A DNA stretch of 52,102 nt from Candidatus Omnitrophota bacterium (lineage in GTDB: Bacteria; Omnitrophota; Gorgyraeia; Gygaellales; Profunditerraquicolaceae): contig JAPLLS010000094.1 of assembly GCA_026387435.1 (NCBI GenBank), forward strand, positions 1-52,102, written 5' to 3'. Shown here one piece after another: positions 12,205 through 25,000 of this stretch. Within the stretch, counting starts at the first letter, position 1; each line of letters opens with the position of its first letter. The position numbers were made by a program, and so were the translations under genes. The notes under the pieces were generated by a model, which saw only the letters and a program-made list of their open reading frames with translations, was not told where the DNA came from and made no database searches.

Positions 12205-12858
12205 ATGCTTTATATTGTTTCGACCCCCATCGGCAACCTGGCAGACATAACCCTGCGGGCAATTGAAGTATTAAAAACCGTTGACTTGATTGCCTGTGAA
12301 GATACCCGGCACACCAAGATCCTTTTAGATCATTACGCCATTAAAACCCCGACTACCAGCTTTTTTCAGCACAACCGGTTTACTAAAGGCGAGTATCTGT
12401 TAAAGCTTTTGAAAGAAGGAAAGAACGTTGCTTTAGTCTCTGACGCGGGAACTCCGGGGATCCTCGACCCGGGGTATAACCTGATCAATTTGGCCATAAC
12501 TAATTCTATCCCAATGACTTTAATCCCAGGACCAACCGCATTGATCAATGGCCTGGTCCTTTCCGGAAAGCCGGCCTATAAATTCATCTTTGAAGGATTC
12601 CTTCCCAATAAGCCTATTGCCCGCAGGAACCGGCTGAAGGAGTTGTCTAAACTGGAGCACACGATTATCCTATATGAATCCTGCCATAGGATCCTGGATA
12701 CGTTATCCGCAATTCAAGAGATCTGGCCGGGCAAAGATGTGGCTATCTGCCGGGAACTGACCAAGAAGTTCGAAGAAACCCTCCGCGCCAAACCCGAAAC
12801 AATCATTGAGCATCTCAAAACCCACTCCTATAAAGGCGAATTCGTGGTAATCATTTAG
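12205..12858 (+). CDS. rsmI: 16S rRNA (cytidine 1402-2'-O)-methyltransferase
   Basis: MLYIVSTPIGNLADITLRAIEVLKTVDLIACEDTRHTKILLDHY, VSDAGTPGILDPGY. Confidence 0.96.
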   Translation: MLYIVSTPIGNLADITLRAIEVLKTVDLIACEDTRHTKILLDHYAIKTPTTSFFQHNRFTKGEYLLKLLKEGKNVALVSDAGTPGILDPGYNLINLAITNSIPMTLIPGPTALINGLVLSGKPAYKFIFEGFLPNKPIARRNRLKELSKLEHTIILYESCHRILDTLSAIQEIWPGKDVAICRELTKKFEETLRAKPETIIEHLKTHSYKGEFVVII

Positions 12859-12920
12859 CTAAACCCTTGTAATTAAACGATTAATCATGAAAGCGCTTTC
12901 AGATTTTTTTAGGTTTATCC

Positions 12921-12949
12921 TTGAAAATTTTCTATATATAAGGCATACT
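12921..12949 (+). promoter_or_regulatory. Candidate sigma70-type promoter for giant ORF
   Basis: TTGAAA - 17 nt - CATACT. Confidence 0.35.
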
Positions 12950-12973
12950 TTATTAAGGCTGATAAATCAGAAC

Positions 12974-13012
12974 TCTCTCAATCTTAATTACTTAACGAGT
13001 GAGAGAATATTT
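12974..13012 (+). promoter_or_regulatory. Terminator-like hairpin in the leader of the giant ORF
   Basis: TCTCTCA (12974-12980) pairs with TGAGAGA (13000-13006), followed by ATATTTTTT. Confidence 0.35.
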
Positions 13013-13051
13013 TTTGTCCACTTTTAAAATACTTTTCAAAAAGCTAAAACT

Positions 13052-16000
13052 ATGTTTAAGAAAATCATCGCCTTTTTTATATCTTTTTGTTTTGCCTTTG
13101 AGCAAATAGGCTTTGCCCAGATCGCCGGACAATTGGATATCTCCGCCAGAATGTCCAGCTTGATCGGCTCAGTAGTCTACGAAAACTACCGGCCAGTGCA
13201 TTTGCGCTATCTTTCCTATGACCAGCTGAATAATGATTTCAAGCTTTTGCTGGATAAGGGCAGCGTCAAGGATACCAAGCCCGCAACCCTGGAAACAACC
13301 GCGAGTGATCTTCTTCGCCACTTCTTCGTGGGAATCGCCCTTCCTAATGACTTTTTCTGGGTAAACTTGAGGCCGGATTCGCCAAAAGAGATGATCGATG
13401 ACGATTTGGCCAAGACCGACATGGGCAAGGTCATGTTGGAAGCCGACCTGCAGCTTAAAAAAGATACCGCTAAATACACTTCGCCCGAGACCTTTGAAGG
13501 CCGGGAATACTGGGATAAGCTCTATAAAAGAGCGGAAGAACTTTACGGCAGCGAAAACGTAACCATCCCGACTTTAACCCGGCCCTGGATAGTGCCGGAT
13601 GAGATCATTGTCCGCGAAGCTCAGGGAAAGGGAAGCGCCTACATCTACAAGGCGACCTTAAAGGTAATGTTGGAGCAGGATTATCTCAAGGGAGATGCTA
13701 ATTACAGTTTCCCGGATGAAAAGTCCAAGATTTTAAACGAATATTCTAGCCAGATCATCAGAGAAACCATAATTCCCAAGCTGACAAGAGAAGTAAATTC
13801 CAGCAAAAGATACGCTCCCTTAAGACAGGTTTACTATTCTTTGATCTTAGCTCAGTGGTTTAAAAAGAGCCACAAGGATATAAAGTCGAAAGTCGCCAGA
13901 AAGATAGACGCTAAAAACCTGAGCAACCTCACCTCTAAGACCAAATGGGATAAAAATGTTTACTTTAAAGCCTACCAGAAATCTTTCAAAGACGGAGAAT
14001 ACAACATCAGAGAGAACCACCAGAGCGCTTATGGCCAGACCATCAGGACCTATTTCTCGGGAGGCGTGGAATTTAATAAAATTAGCGCCAATTTGGATGG
14101 TGGCACGTTCCAGGGCGCCGGTGAGTTGTCCAAAGCGCTATTGAGCAAATTGCTATCTTTGGAGGGGGATGATGGCGGGGTTAAAATATCCGATCTGGGT
14201 CCCTCGGTGCAAGAGGATGGGGGGGTTAGTGTAGACAGTTGGTTATACGATCATACCAGGAATTCTCCAGTAGGGTCAACAGCAAAACAAAAGAAAATTG
14301 TTTTTGGCCAAGCGGGATATAGGATTACAGATATAGAAAAAGATAATGACTATGGAAAGAATGGCGGCTGGAAGCTGCATTTGACCGTAAAACCAGAAAA
14401 TTATGCCGCGGTGGACAAGTGGTTATTTAATAACCATGAAAGACAATATGGGCAATATAAATTGCTTAGGGGAGGAGACCGGGGAGAGAAAGATTTTACA
14501 ATATATATAGGCAGTTGGGAAAATGCCAAACGGGTTGCTGATAAGATAGAATCTGAAATTGGTCACTTCTTGGAAAAGTCAAAAGCTTCTGGCGATAAGA
14601 TGTTTTCAAACAAAGGGCTTGTCGCTGGGAGGTTTGATATACAACACATAGAACTTTACAAAGAATACAAGAACGAAGGAAGGAATGGTGTTCCATTTGA
14701 TGACCGGGCCGTGACTGATAGGAATTGGGCTCCAGTCGGCGAAAGAGAAGCGCTTATTACTAAGCACGTCGATAGAATAGATGCTTTTTTACGAGATACC
14801 TTTGGCGAATACTACACGGGTCCTGAGAACCAAAATAGCGTCAATAACGGTAAGAACTTCGGAAAGAATAATTGGATAAAAGACCACTTACCAGCGGAGA
14901 AAAAAGACGGAGGGGCGATCGGCGAAAAGATGGATATCGGCAAGATTCGAACGATCGTTGGTTTGCTCCGCACACGCATAGACAAGTTGGTTGTCTTATT
15001 GGTATCGAGTGGAAATGTCAGGTTAACGGATGCGCCCCTGCCTGCTGCGCCGGCTTTGCCGGATGAGTCAGTCTTAAAGGGCGCCGAGCTTAATTCCGCT
15101 ATTGACCAAGTAATAAAGGACCTATTGCCGCATAAGAGCAAATACCAGTTATACCGCCAACTTTCAAAAACAGGCAGTTTTGTTTTTGGATCTTATGACG
15201 GGTATTTAAACGAGAAAGGGCTTGAAGCAAAGAAATTTTTTGATGAAATAGCCGCCCGCAGCGAAGAAGACAACTTTAATTGGTTCGGACATTTCGGAGA
15301 ATTCAAAGAACAGCTAAAACTTATTCCGAGGATAGGCAACGAACTGGGAGATTTGCATTTGGAGCTGTTCAGAGAGGCTTTTGAGGGAATGAATGCATAT
15401 CAGATTCAGGCCTTCTGCGATGTGGGGAGGGGTTCGGGTAAGAACTTTTTGCCCCGCCGGAGTGTAACGCTTCTCCTGACCCAGGGTTGTAGCAACATGT
15501 GTCTGATTTGCGGTATTCGCGGCCTTGAACAGCCACATTTTGGCGGGCAGATGCCTTTCCCTGTTGCGGTGAAAATAATGCAGAAACTCAAATCCTCCAC
15601 CGATGACATTGCGCCTTACCGTGATAGCGATCCGCTGGATTATTATGATGAGGCTTCCGGAGCAACGATTGTCGATATAGTTGATGTAGCGCAAAAGCTG
15701 GGTTTCAAAGATATCAGCATTGTTACGCATGGGACGAATTATAACAGAAAGAAGGCTCCGGCTATCGCCAGAGAGCTTAACCGCATGGTCAGGATGGACG
15801 TTAGCGTCCATGTTTATCATGGCGATGTAATGGGATACGCGCTAGACGTGTTGGATGCTTCAAAGGACAAAGATGAATTATTGAAAAGAAGGGAAAGGAT
15901 AGTAAACAAGTATGTTGATAAATACGCAGCGCTGGTTGAGGCCGCGCAATCAGGCAAAGGCGGAGAACTCCGGGTTTTTCGCCAGGGGCCTGTTCTGAAA

Positions 16001-19000
16001 CAGATTCTTGATTCTTCCCTGTATGCGGAAGCCATGAAAGGCCTTGGCAGGACTCCGAGAGTTTTGAACGAACAGGAGAAAAAAGGTTTAGCGAGAGCGC
16101 TTATTGTAATACGCCAGATGGAATTAATCCAGGATGAGGTTTGGGAAAAAGTCCAGAAACGCGTTAACGTGGCGCCAGACAAGATTTTCGATTTCAGGGT
16201 GCTTTGGATAGGGAGAGCCTCGCAGCTGCTTAAAAAATTAGGGGTTCCGGAAGATATTATCTCCGCCATACAGGAGGCGGACAAACAAAAAACCAATTTA
16301 AGCGATAACGTTTTTGATCCGGTGGTGGAAACCGACGGTCATCTGTCCGTAGCGATATCCGAAGATGCCACGCGGATTTTCCGGCCAGTGGGTGAGATAT
16401 TCAAAGATTATAGATCGCGGGAATTTAAATTATTCGTCGAGCTTTTACGAGCGAGCGTGACGGCCAAGTATAACAGGGTAGATGACGCTTTTGGCCCGCG
16501 GCTGGAAGACGTTAATTTTAAACAAGAGGTGCTTCAAGACATGAAGCGTTTCTTGGAAGCGAAAGGGCTAAGCGCCGAAGGTATAACAGTCGATGATTTT
16601 GAGGTTCGCCTGCGGTACTTTAATTATATCAATTCACTTATTTCCCTTTCCTTCCCGCAAGCCAATAAGTTGCTCATGGGGTTAACAGAGTCAAGAGAAG
16701 AGGTTAGCGACGCCAAGGCGCAGGAAATATACCAGGCGGTCAGAGATATGCCGTTTAATGTAGCTTCCCCATTCCAGGTAATTTTTCACAACTGGGACAA
16801 ATTTACTAATCTAGAGTCAGTGTTGGATAGTGGTTACTTGAATGAATATAGATTCATTTATTCATTCGCGCCCGGTGGCGATAATTTGGCGTCCAAGAGG
16901 CATATTCTCGAGCCGTACAACAAATTTGAGTTGAAAGGATGGAGCGCTTTTTCCCGGGCAGAACCTAATGATGCCGCGCCAGGAGACGGCGGAAGCAGTG
17001 ACCAGAAACAGTCTCTATGGACATTCCGTGATACCCATCAGACTAATGATGACTTGCGGTGGAGAACGTTCTCCAATCGTGAAAAATTACCCGCCAGCCA
17101 ATCCGAAGATAGGTATTATAAGGCGTATTTCAATCCGCGATCCGAATCGTTCGATGACGCTGTCGAATTAGCAAAAAGCGTATTGTCGCTTCTCAAATGG
17201 CCGGCTTCGTTCAAGCATATCGAAGAAAAAGGGGAGGATGTCAATGATATTGCCAGGAAAGATGGCTGGGATAAAAAGAACGACTCCGATTACTCTAAAA
17301 TTGTCTTTTATGCACGGACAGCAGAGGAATTATTGGATTTGGTCAAGGTGTTCAATGGCCTCTTCTCCAGGGCTCCGGGAAGGATTAAGACCTACCCCGG
17401 AGGACTTTCTTATACTCTGAAGATTAACGATCTGCTTCAGGTGGGATTTGGGAGCAGGGAATTGTACCAGCAGGCAAAAGACGAAGTCGTTGTCGAGAAC
17501 AAGAACCTGGTAAATGTTTTTGCGCGAGCGGGGATAATTCTGCAAGAACGGAACCAGCTTGCGCTAAAGTCGCGGAAAGTCGGAGGCGATTCTTTAGCTA
17601 AAAGCTTTGCCCGGGAGTTTGGTGAAACTGTCCGGGTGCAAGCTAATGGGGCCTCTTGGGAATTTCGGATTTTTCAGAATAAAGTTAATTGGCAAGGTTT
17701 TAAAACCGAAGGTAAGGCGGAATCTTCGCTGCGCGGCGAATTTTCCATGGGTGATTTCCAGGATATTGTTTTGAGGAAAGATTCATTCGCGATCAAAATA
17801 GAAAAAAAGGATAACCGCAAGGTTTTCAATATAAAAAATATCAGTTTTCCTGACGGTGTGACGGTGGAGTGGGACTCCGAGCAAAAAGACGGCGGGAAAA
17901 ACAGCCTTGCTGGTGAATTGTCGGGAGTGGAATCGGAATTTGACAACGACATTCGGATGTATAAATACGCAAATGAAGCATACTCGCTTCCTCCAGACAT
18001 TGTTGTACGGATTAAACAAGGCAATGGCAATAAGGAGACCATGAAGGCGCTGATGGACGAGAAGTATGAACAAATTCTCGCCTCGATAGCCGGTTTGTCT
18101 GAGGAGCAACGCTTAGTTCAGGAAAATAAGCTGGGAGAGATGAAAAGTCTGCTCGATTCTGTCTGGGAATCAGCGGATAAAACTAAGACGCTTGAGTCGT
18201 TGTTCGCGATATTGTCGGCCTGGGTGACTTTGGTCCGCCAGCAAAAGAAAGACTATCACCGTTTGTACCTTCTGCGGGACGCCGGGCTGTTCAAAGAAAT
18301 GGAAGACGTCATCAGCGCAGATGAAGCTGAGGCTTCGGCAGGGTTTCTCGGTTCGCTCGCCGGGTTGCTTAAGCTCGGCCGCCTGCCGGCTTCCAGTCGA
18401 AATGACGCCGGTTCATCGGCGTATTATCTTAGCCGTGATCAGATATCGGGAGAGGACTACCGGAATATGCACTCGAACGCTGATCAGATGACCTCACTGC
18501 TGGTAAGAGCAAGATATAAAGTCAGGGATGAACTGAAGAGTGGAACTTCGCCGGATCTCGGGCGGTTATATGTCGCGGCGCGCGGGTTATTCGAAGAGCA
18601 ATATGAAAATAACGAGAAATTTAAGTTGAGAGTCGATAATATCTTTTTCAAGCTGGTGAATGCAGGATACGACAAAAAAGATAAGCTGCTTATTGTAGAT
18701 ACCGGTATCCGCGGAACCGCGGCTTTTTTTGTGAAAAACGTTCTTGATTTGCACATGCGAAAACAGGGCCGGGAGATTTTCGACAAAGACGGCAAAGAAA
18801 AGATCCAGGTGGCCCTCCTGGAAGTTTCTAGTGAATTTGATGATTTGCCGAAAATCAAAGAATCACTGTTTGCTTATGACCTGGCGCCATTTGCTGCCGA
18901 AGAGCGAGACCGGCTGGAGAAGTTGGTGGCGAAATTCAGGCATGAAACGACCGGCGCTACTGCTTTTGGGATAGCGCTGGAACATAACGTGAACGCACAC

Positions 19001-22000
19001 CCAATTCGTTTTAACCTCAAAAACTTATTAGTAGAGGAATCCAGCCCGGAGGCAAAACTGGCGTTCTTTTTTGAACAGATCCTGGCCGCGGAAATGGCGT
19101 TGGCCTGGCGGGGCCGGATTAGCGGTAAGAATGTCGGGCCATCGGGCGAGACAACAGATAGCAGAGAGTTTAATAAAGCGCTCATCCAAGTGCTGCAGGA
19201 AAAAGATAGGGCAACGGAAGAGCGTCCTGGGGAACAAGGAGACGGCGGAGAGAAGGAGCAGGTTAATGAAATCTTGGATCAACTGGCAGGTGTCTTGGTT
19301 AAGCAAGACACCGGAAGCAGCGAACAAAAACAAAAGCAGATAAATCCAATTCTAGAGAAACTGAATAATTTCTCTCCGGAGAAAGTTAGCAAGGAAATAG
19401 TCCAGCGTCTTATTAGCGGGCAGGTCATTATAATAAAAGGAGAAAATACGTTCTCGTTTGGAGGAGAATATGATCCCGATGAAGCCCTGGCCATCCTTTT
19501 TGATAATTATATCCAGGGATACCTGCCAAAACAGATAAGCCGGGAAATATTTCACCAATTAATGGCGGCGTTTGATGCCAGCAGTCGAAATGCTGAATTG
19601 GTTCCTGAAGCTCTTGTTTTTGCCCAGCTTATTAACAAAAGTATTCGGAAATTGTCTGAAGATCCGGAAGCTTTTAGTTATGCGCGGCAAGCGGCACTAA
19701 AAGAGTTTAAAGAAAGAATAATCTTATTGCCCCATCGCATAGGCGTAATCCCGGGCTATCAGGAATATTTTGATCCGATTTTCTCTAAGGAAGAAGGATT
19801 TAAGTTTAAAGCCGGCGGTGCGGATAAATTAATGGCAGATGTTTTGCTAAAGATTAAGAACGATCCCGCTAATAGGAATAATATAAAATTTTTAATGGAA
19901 TGTCGAAGTTTGATAACAAAAGGTGAAAGGCTTTCAATCGAGGACATACAGTTTATCCCGAATTACAAAGATTACTTAGAGACCGCTGAATTTTCGACGG
20001 TGGTGGGATTCGATTTTAAACCGTATTTTTTCAAAAAGACAAGTAATATCCGGGACGTGTTGCTTAGGAAACGGATTCTTGCTTTAGAGCAAGAGGCGCT
20101 GTTAAGGCGCAAGATGCTAAGAAATATTTTGCAGGCATTCTTAGGTAGTGAAGATTCTTTCGGTGTATTTTCCGGGCTTTTAGAGGACATGGAAAGGGAG
20201 GAACTTGCGCCTGATGCTCAACTGATCCTGCTTTCAACGCTTTTAAATAGTTGGCAGAAAACCGAGTATGGAAAAAATCATATCTACGAACGGATGGTTG
20301 CTGTAACAATTAAAGTTATCCGGGCCAGCCAGAATGACGAGCAAAAAATAAATGCTTTGAGTATTTTAGTAAAGTTAACCAACAGACATAGACCTGGGCA
20401 ATCGTCGGAAACCGTTATAAATCTAGTATCCGAGAGATTGCCTGTTTTGGCTAAGAGTATTCTGGCGGAAGAAGAGGCTATCCGGAAGGATTCGGCCAAA
20501 AAGCAAGACATCCTGAAGGCGAATATGGAAGAGTTGGAATATCTTCTTCAGGCGCTCGCGGGCATAGCCGGGAGGACAATAAATTCTTCCGAGCCTCTGG
20601 ACCGGGATCTGACCACAAAGATCATTAAGATATTTATTGAAACGGCAGACAGCAAAGTTTTCGGCAGGAATATTGCTGCGGAATCCGCATCTAATCTGAG
20701 TCCTTTTATCGCCAGAGGCAATCCGGCCGTGCTTGAATGGTTTGCCGGGCAGTTAGCCGGAGGGAATCAGCAAAAGCAGAATCTGATGGCTTTATTGACT
20801 GGCATGCCCAGCGATAAGGAATTGCGGGAGATATTAAAAAGCGGGATCGTCGATCAAGAGCGCAAGATCGGATATTTGCTTTTATTGCGCTTTCAGGATC
20901 GACGGGAATTGTTGCGTCAGATAATCAGGGATGAGAAAACAGATATTAGCCTGAGGCTATACGCGTTCACTCTTTATTGCGGCCAGGGATTCGGATATTT
21001 AGATATAAGCGAAAGGGGAGATGTCGAAAGCGCTTTTGATGAGGGAGAATTAACCCGGCTCATGGATTATCTTGCTCCGGAAGTAAATACTTTTGTCCGG
21101 GGAGTATTTTTCCAGAACAAAGAAGCTTACGAGGGCTTATTAAATAATATTGTTTTGCAGGATGAGGTGTTGAAAACTTATGCCGCCGCGGTCCTGCTTG
21201 TCGCCAGACAGCAGGTTCCCAAGGCCAATTCCAAGGACATAGCGGATACAATATACAAAATTAGAAATGCCCGTTTGCAGCCTTATTGGAATAACGCAAA
21301 TTCCGATTTTGTGGTCGGAGGGTTTAACTTGGTGGGATTGCGCAGGCCCGGCGCGGTTTTTTTACAGATACTGGCCCACGAAATAATGCATGATCTTTTG
21401 TTGGCCCGGTATCCCGTAAAAGATCTGTCTTCGGGCATCATGCATGAAGCGCTGGCCGATCTTTACGCGAAGGTTTTTTTCAATTCATTTGCCGAACCGG
21501 GGGAGCTTGACAGCCAGGAGTTCGAGAAAGAACTGTTTTATCAGAAAGATTTCGAAGCAGTGATCAATTCTAATGGAAATGCCATAGAATCTCACGAAGG
21601 CGCCAGAGCGCAACTTCAGTTGATCCGCAATTTTTTTAACAATCATTTGATCGACCTGGATGTTAATAGATTGATGCAGATAGGGTTTAAAGCGCTAATT
21701 GCCCGGGGTCCGTTTTCCGAAGAGGGTATATCCGAAATATTCTCCGATATTTTGCAAAGATATATCAAAGAGGAATCCGGAGGATCTTCCTCGTCAGAAT
21801 ACGGGTTTGGAGGCTTTCTTGTAAAATTCGGGATGTTTTCCAAGAGCGGATTTAAGAACGTATGGCTGGAATCAAGCGCTAATTTCGCCCAACCCGTTCT
21901 CCCTTATGGCCGCATACAGGAAATGTTCGGCTATCCGTCTTTCCCGGGGGTGTATGGAGCAAATCAGGATAAATCGCCCCAGTCCGGTGATAATCCAGCG

Positions 22001-25000
22001 GCGCAAAAAGACGGCGGCGGGCTCGATGTCGAATTCTTTAAGACGGAAATAGCGGTAGTCGAAAAGCAGCTGGAAAAAATAGCCGGTTTTGAACTGGGAG
22101 AATTAACGAGCATACCCGGATGCGAAATGCTGGGGAGCCTCCTCAAATATTTGGGGGCCAAGAAAGATCAAAACAACAAGACTGTAAGCCAGGTGTTAGA
22201 AACGATCAGAAAGTTGGTTGATGAAGCGGAAGCTCAGGGGAAAATCAGAGAAGCGGCGGATTTAAACCTAAACTCCTTCGTTGAAAAAATAAAGCTGGAT
22301 ATGGATAAACCGGCCGGTAACGGCGATGTGCGCATCGAAAATGTCGAGTTTCAAATAAACGGTCAGCAGGCTTTCGGGCAGTCAATAAATTTAAAGACTT
22401 ACCCTGTTGTTCTGGAGCTGATAATCCGCGAATTTGTTTTAAACGCTATCAAGAAATCTTATTCGGAAGATGAGATAAATGCCGGGAGGAATAAGCAGGA
22501 CTTAAAACAGATCCGGATCGTAGTTAATCTTTTGTCCCAAGAAAACAAGGTGCAAATAAGGATTATTGATCAAGGGGTGGGCATGGATGAGGAAACAAAA
22601 AAGAGAATCTTTGCTGCCGGCTCAACTGTCGACTCAAAGCCGGATGTAAAACTACGGGCAATTTTCCAGAGCACGAACTTGGGGTTATCTTTTGTCCGGG
22701 ATTTCAGCGCTAATATACTGGAAGGCGAAGTTTACGCTTCTAGCTCAGGATTGGGCCAGGGCAGCGAATTCGGCATTACTCTTCCTTTGGTGAATACGAA
22801 ACCGCTGGCGGATAAATATGCCGAACCGATAAGCCAGGCTATCCGGCATGATATCCGCAACAACTTAATGGCCCCCTATGCGGTTTTAACCTTTATGCAA
22901 GATAGCGAGCTTCAGGCTTATAAAAAGAAGAAATCCGAGACGAATGAATTAAAGCCCGACACTGCGGAAGCAATAGATACCTTGCTGAAAATGCGGGATA
23001 TTTGGGTAGAGATGTATAAGAAGACGCTGCAGCAAAAAACCATAAAGATCATCGATAAGGAAAAATTCGGGACAGTCGAGCTGGATGGCGCGAACGCGGG
23101 ACTAGTGGGTAAAATTGGGGTATTCGCCGAAAAGATCCTCGATGTGGAGCAATTCCGGGAAGAAGTTCTGGCTTTGTACGGCCAGGAAAAAGACGGCAAG
23201 ATTATTATTACCGACGCGGAAGAAATCACCGGGCAATCAGCCAACGAAATAGAGTCTGTTCCCGATGAGGCGCGCCTTCAGGAGCTGAACGATATTCATA
23301 AGCAAAAAAACAAGATCCTGGTCGGTTTTCTGCACAACCACCCGTTGTTCACCGAAATGGATTCGCAGGGGGTAGATAGGAACGTGAAAAAAGGCCCGAG
23401 CAGCCAGGACCTGGATGATCTGTATCTGCGGGAACAGGATTATAACCGAAGCCTTTTGGGAATAGTGATGGAATGTAAATTCGGGGAAGACATTTCTCCC
23501 GCGCAAGTGGACGAGATTATGCAAGACCATAAGAAGATCGGCTTGGAAAACATTTTCCTTTATTTTTATCAGCACGACCCGAAGCTCAATAAATTCAAAG
23601 CCGCGGAAGGGATAAGTGTCGGTGAGTTGATGAAAAAGTACAATGATGTGTCAGGTGCACAAAAAGACGGCGGCAAGCAGACAACTCTGGATCAGTTCGA
23701 TGCTCAGGACATGATCGATAGGCTCGAAGTTATACCCCTGACCGGCAAGATGGAGCTGATTTCCAAAACCGGGGAGGTGTTGGCGATAATCGAGTCCAGG
23801 AAAGGAAGATTAAAAAATGCGCTTCGCCTCGAGTTTAACGGATACGATCCGCAGTTTATTATTGATAACAAGTCCGGTTTGCTGGAACAGGTGCTGAAAA
23901 TCGCGGCTTTAGTGGATATTCGGCATTTGGCATTAAAGGGCGGAGAAGAATACAATCGGAATTTTACTAAGGATGTTCTTAAGATATCAGCCGAAGAAAA
24001 TATAAGAACGATCATAAGCGGAAATCTTATCTTTATAAGCGGCAGAAGGCTCGATGTCGATAGCAAAGGGGGACTTGTTCTTCAGGCGGACGGCGGAAAA
24101 CCCAAAGGTCCGGGCATAGGCGAATGGTTGAATCCCGCACAGAGAAAGATTTATTTAAGAAATGCGGCAAAAAGTATAGATATGATCACATCAAGCGAGA
24201 TAATGCAGCCCGTAGTTTTGCCGCCTTCTTTACCCCAGAAACCGCTCACTCCGGAAGAACAGGAAGAATACGACAAAGAATATAACGATCTTCTTCGGAT
24301 GCAGGCAGAAATATTCGCCGCCCAAGCGGGCAAGGAAAAAGGCCTGATTTATCAGGACGGCGGGAATATTGAGCGGGCCGCGGATGCCTCCGGGGTTCCG
24401 ATTGTCCTGCAAGACGGATTCGAAATTTCTTCTGCGGAAATGAAAACTTATGGCGCGGGGAAAGGCATTATAGTGGTCATCTGGGATCAAACCAACAAAA
24501 AAGGAGCTCTTTTGAATTTTACTGATACCGGGGTTATCCCGGTCGCGATAAAGAGCGCATTAAGCGAGTTTAATGTTGCGCCCAGAACTTTGGAATTTCG
24601 CATCATTGCCGGAAAGGATAGGGATCGTAAATTAGCGGGTTTTCTTCCGGATTTTCTTAAATTGCAGTCGCCTAAGGACATTAAAAGGGATATTTCAGAT
24701 AACAGCTTGAGGAATATTCTTTTTGACCCCAAGACCGGCAAACATTTCGAACTGAAAGATGTTCTTTCCGGGGAGCAGAGGTTAGCTGAACAGAAGATCC
24801 AGGAAGATCCTTTTATGCCCGGAACCCGCGGCCATCTTGAGGAAAACAGGGCGGAATGGAAATATGTCCGTCCGCAATTACCCCAAAAAGCAATGCCTGA
24901 TCTGGGGAAGATGACCGATGAGGACATCAGGAAGATTATCGGAACATGGGAGTTAAAAGGAGCTGATTGGCTGGGAGAACTGTCTCAAAAAATTGAGCAG

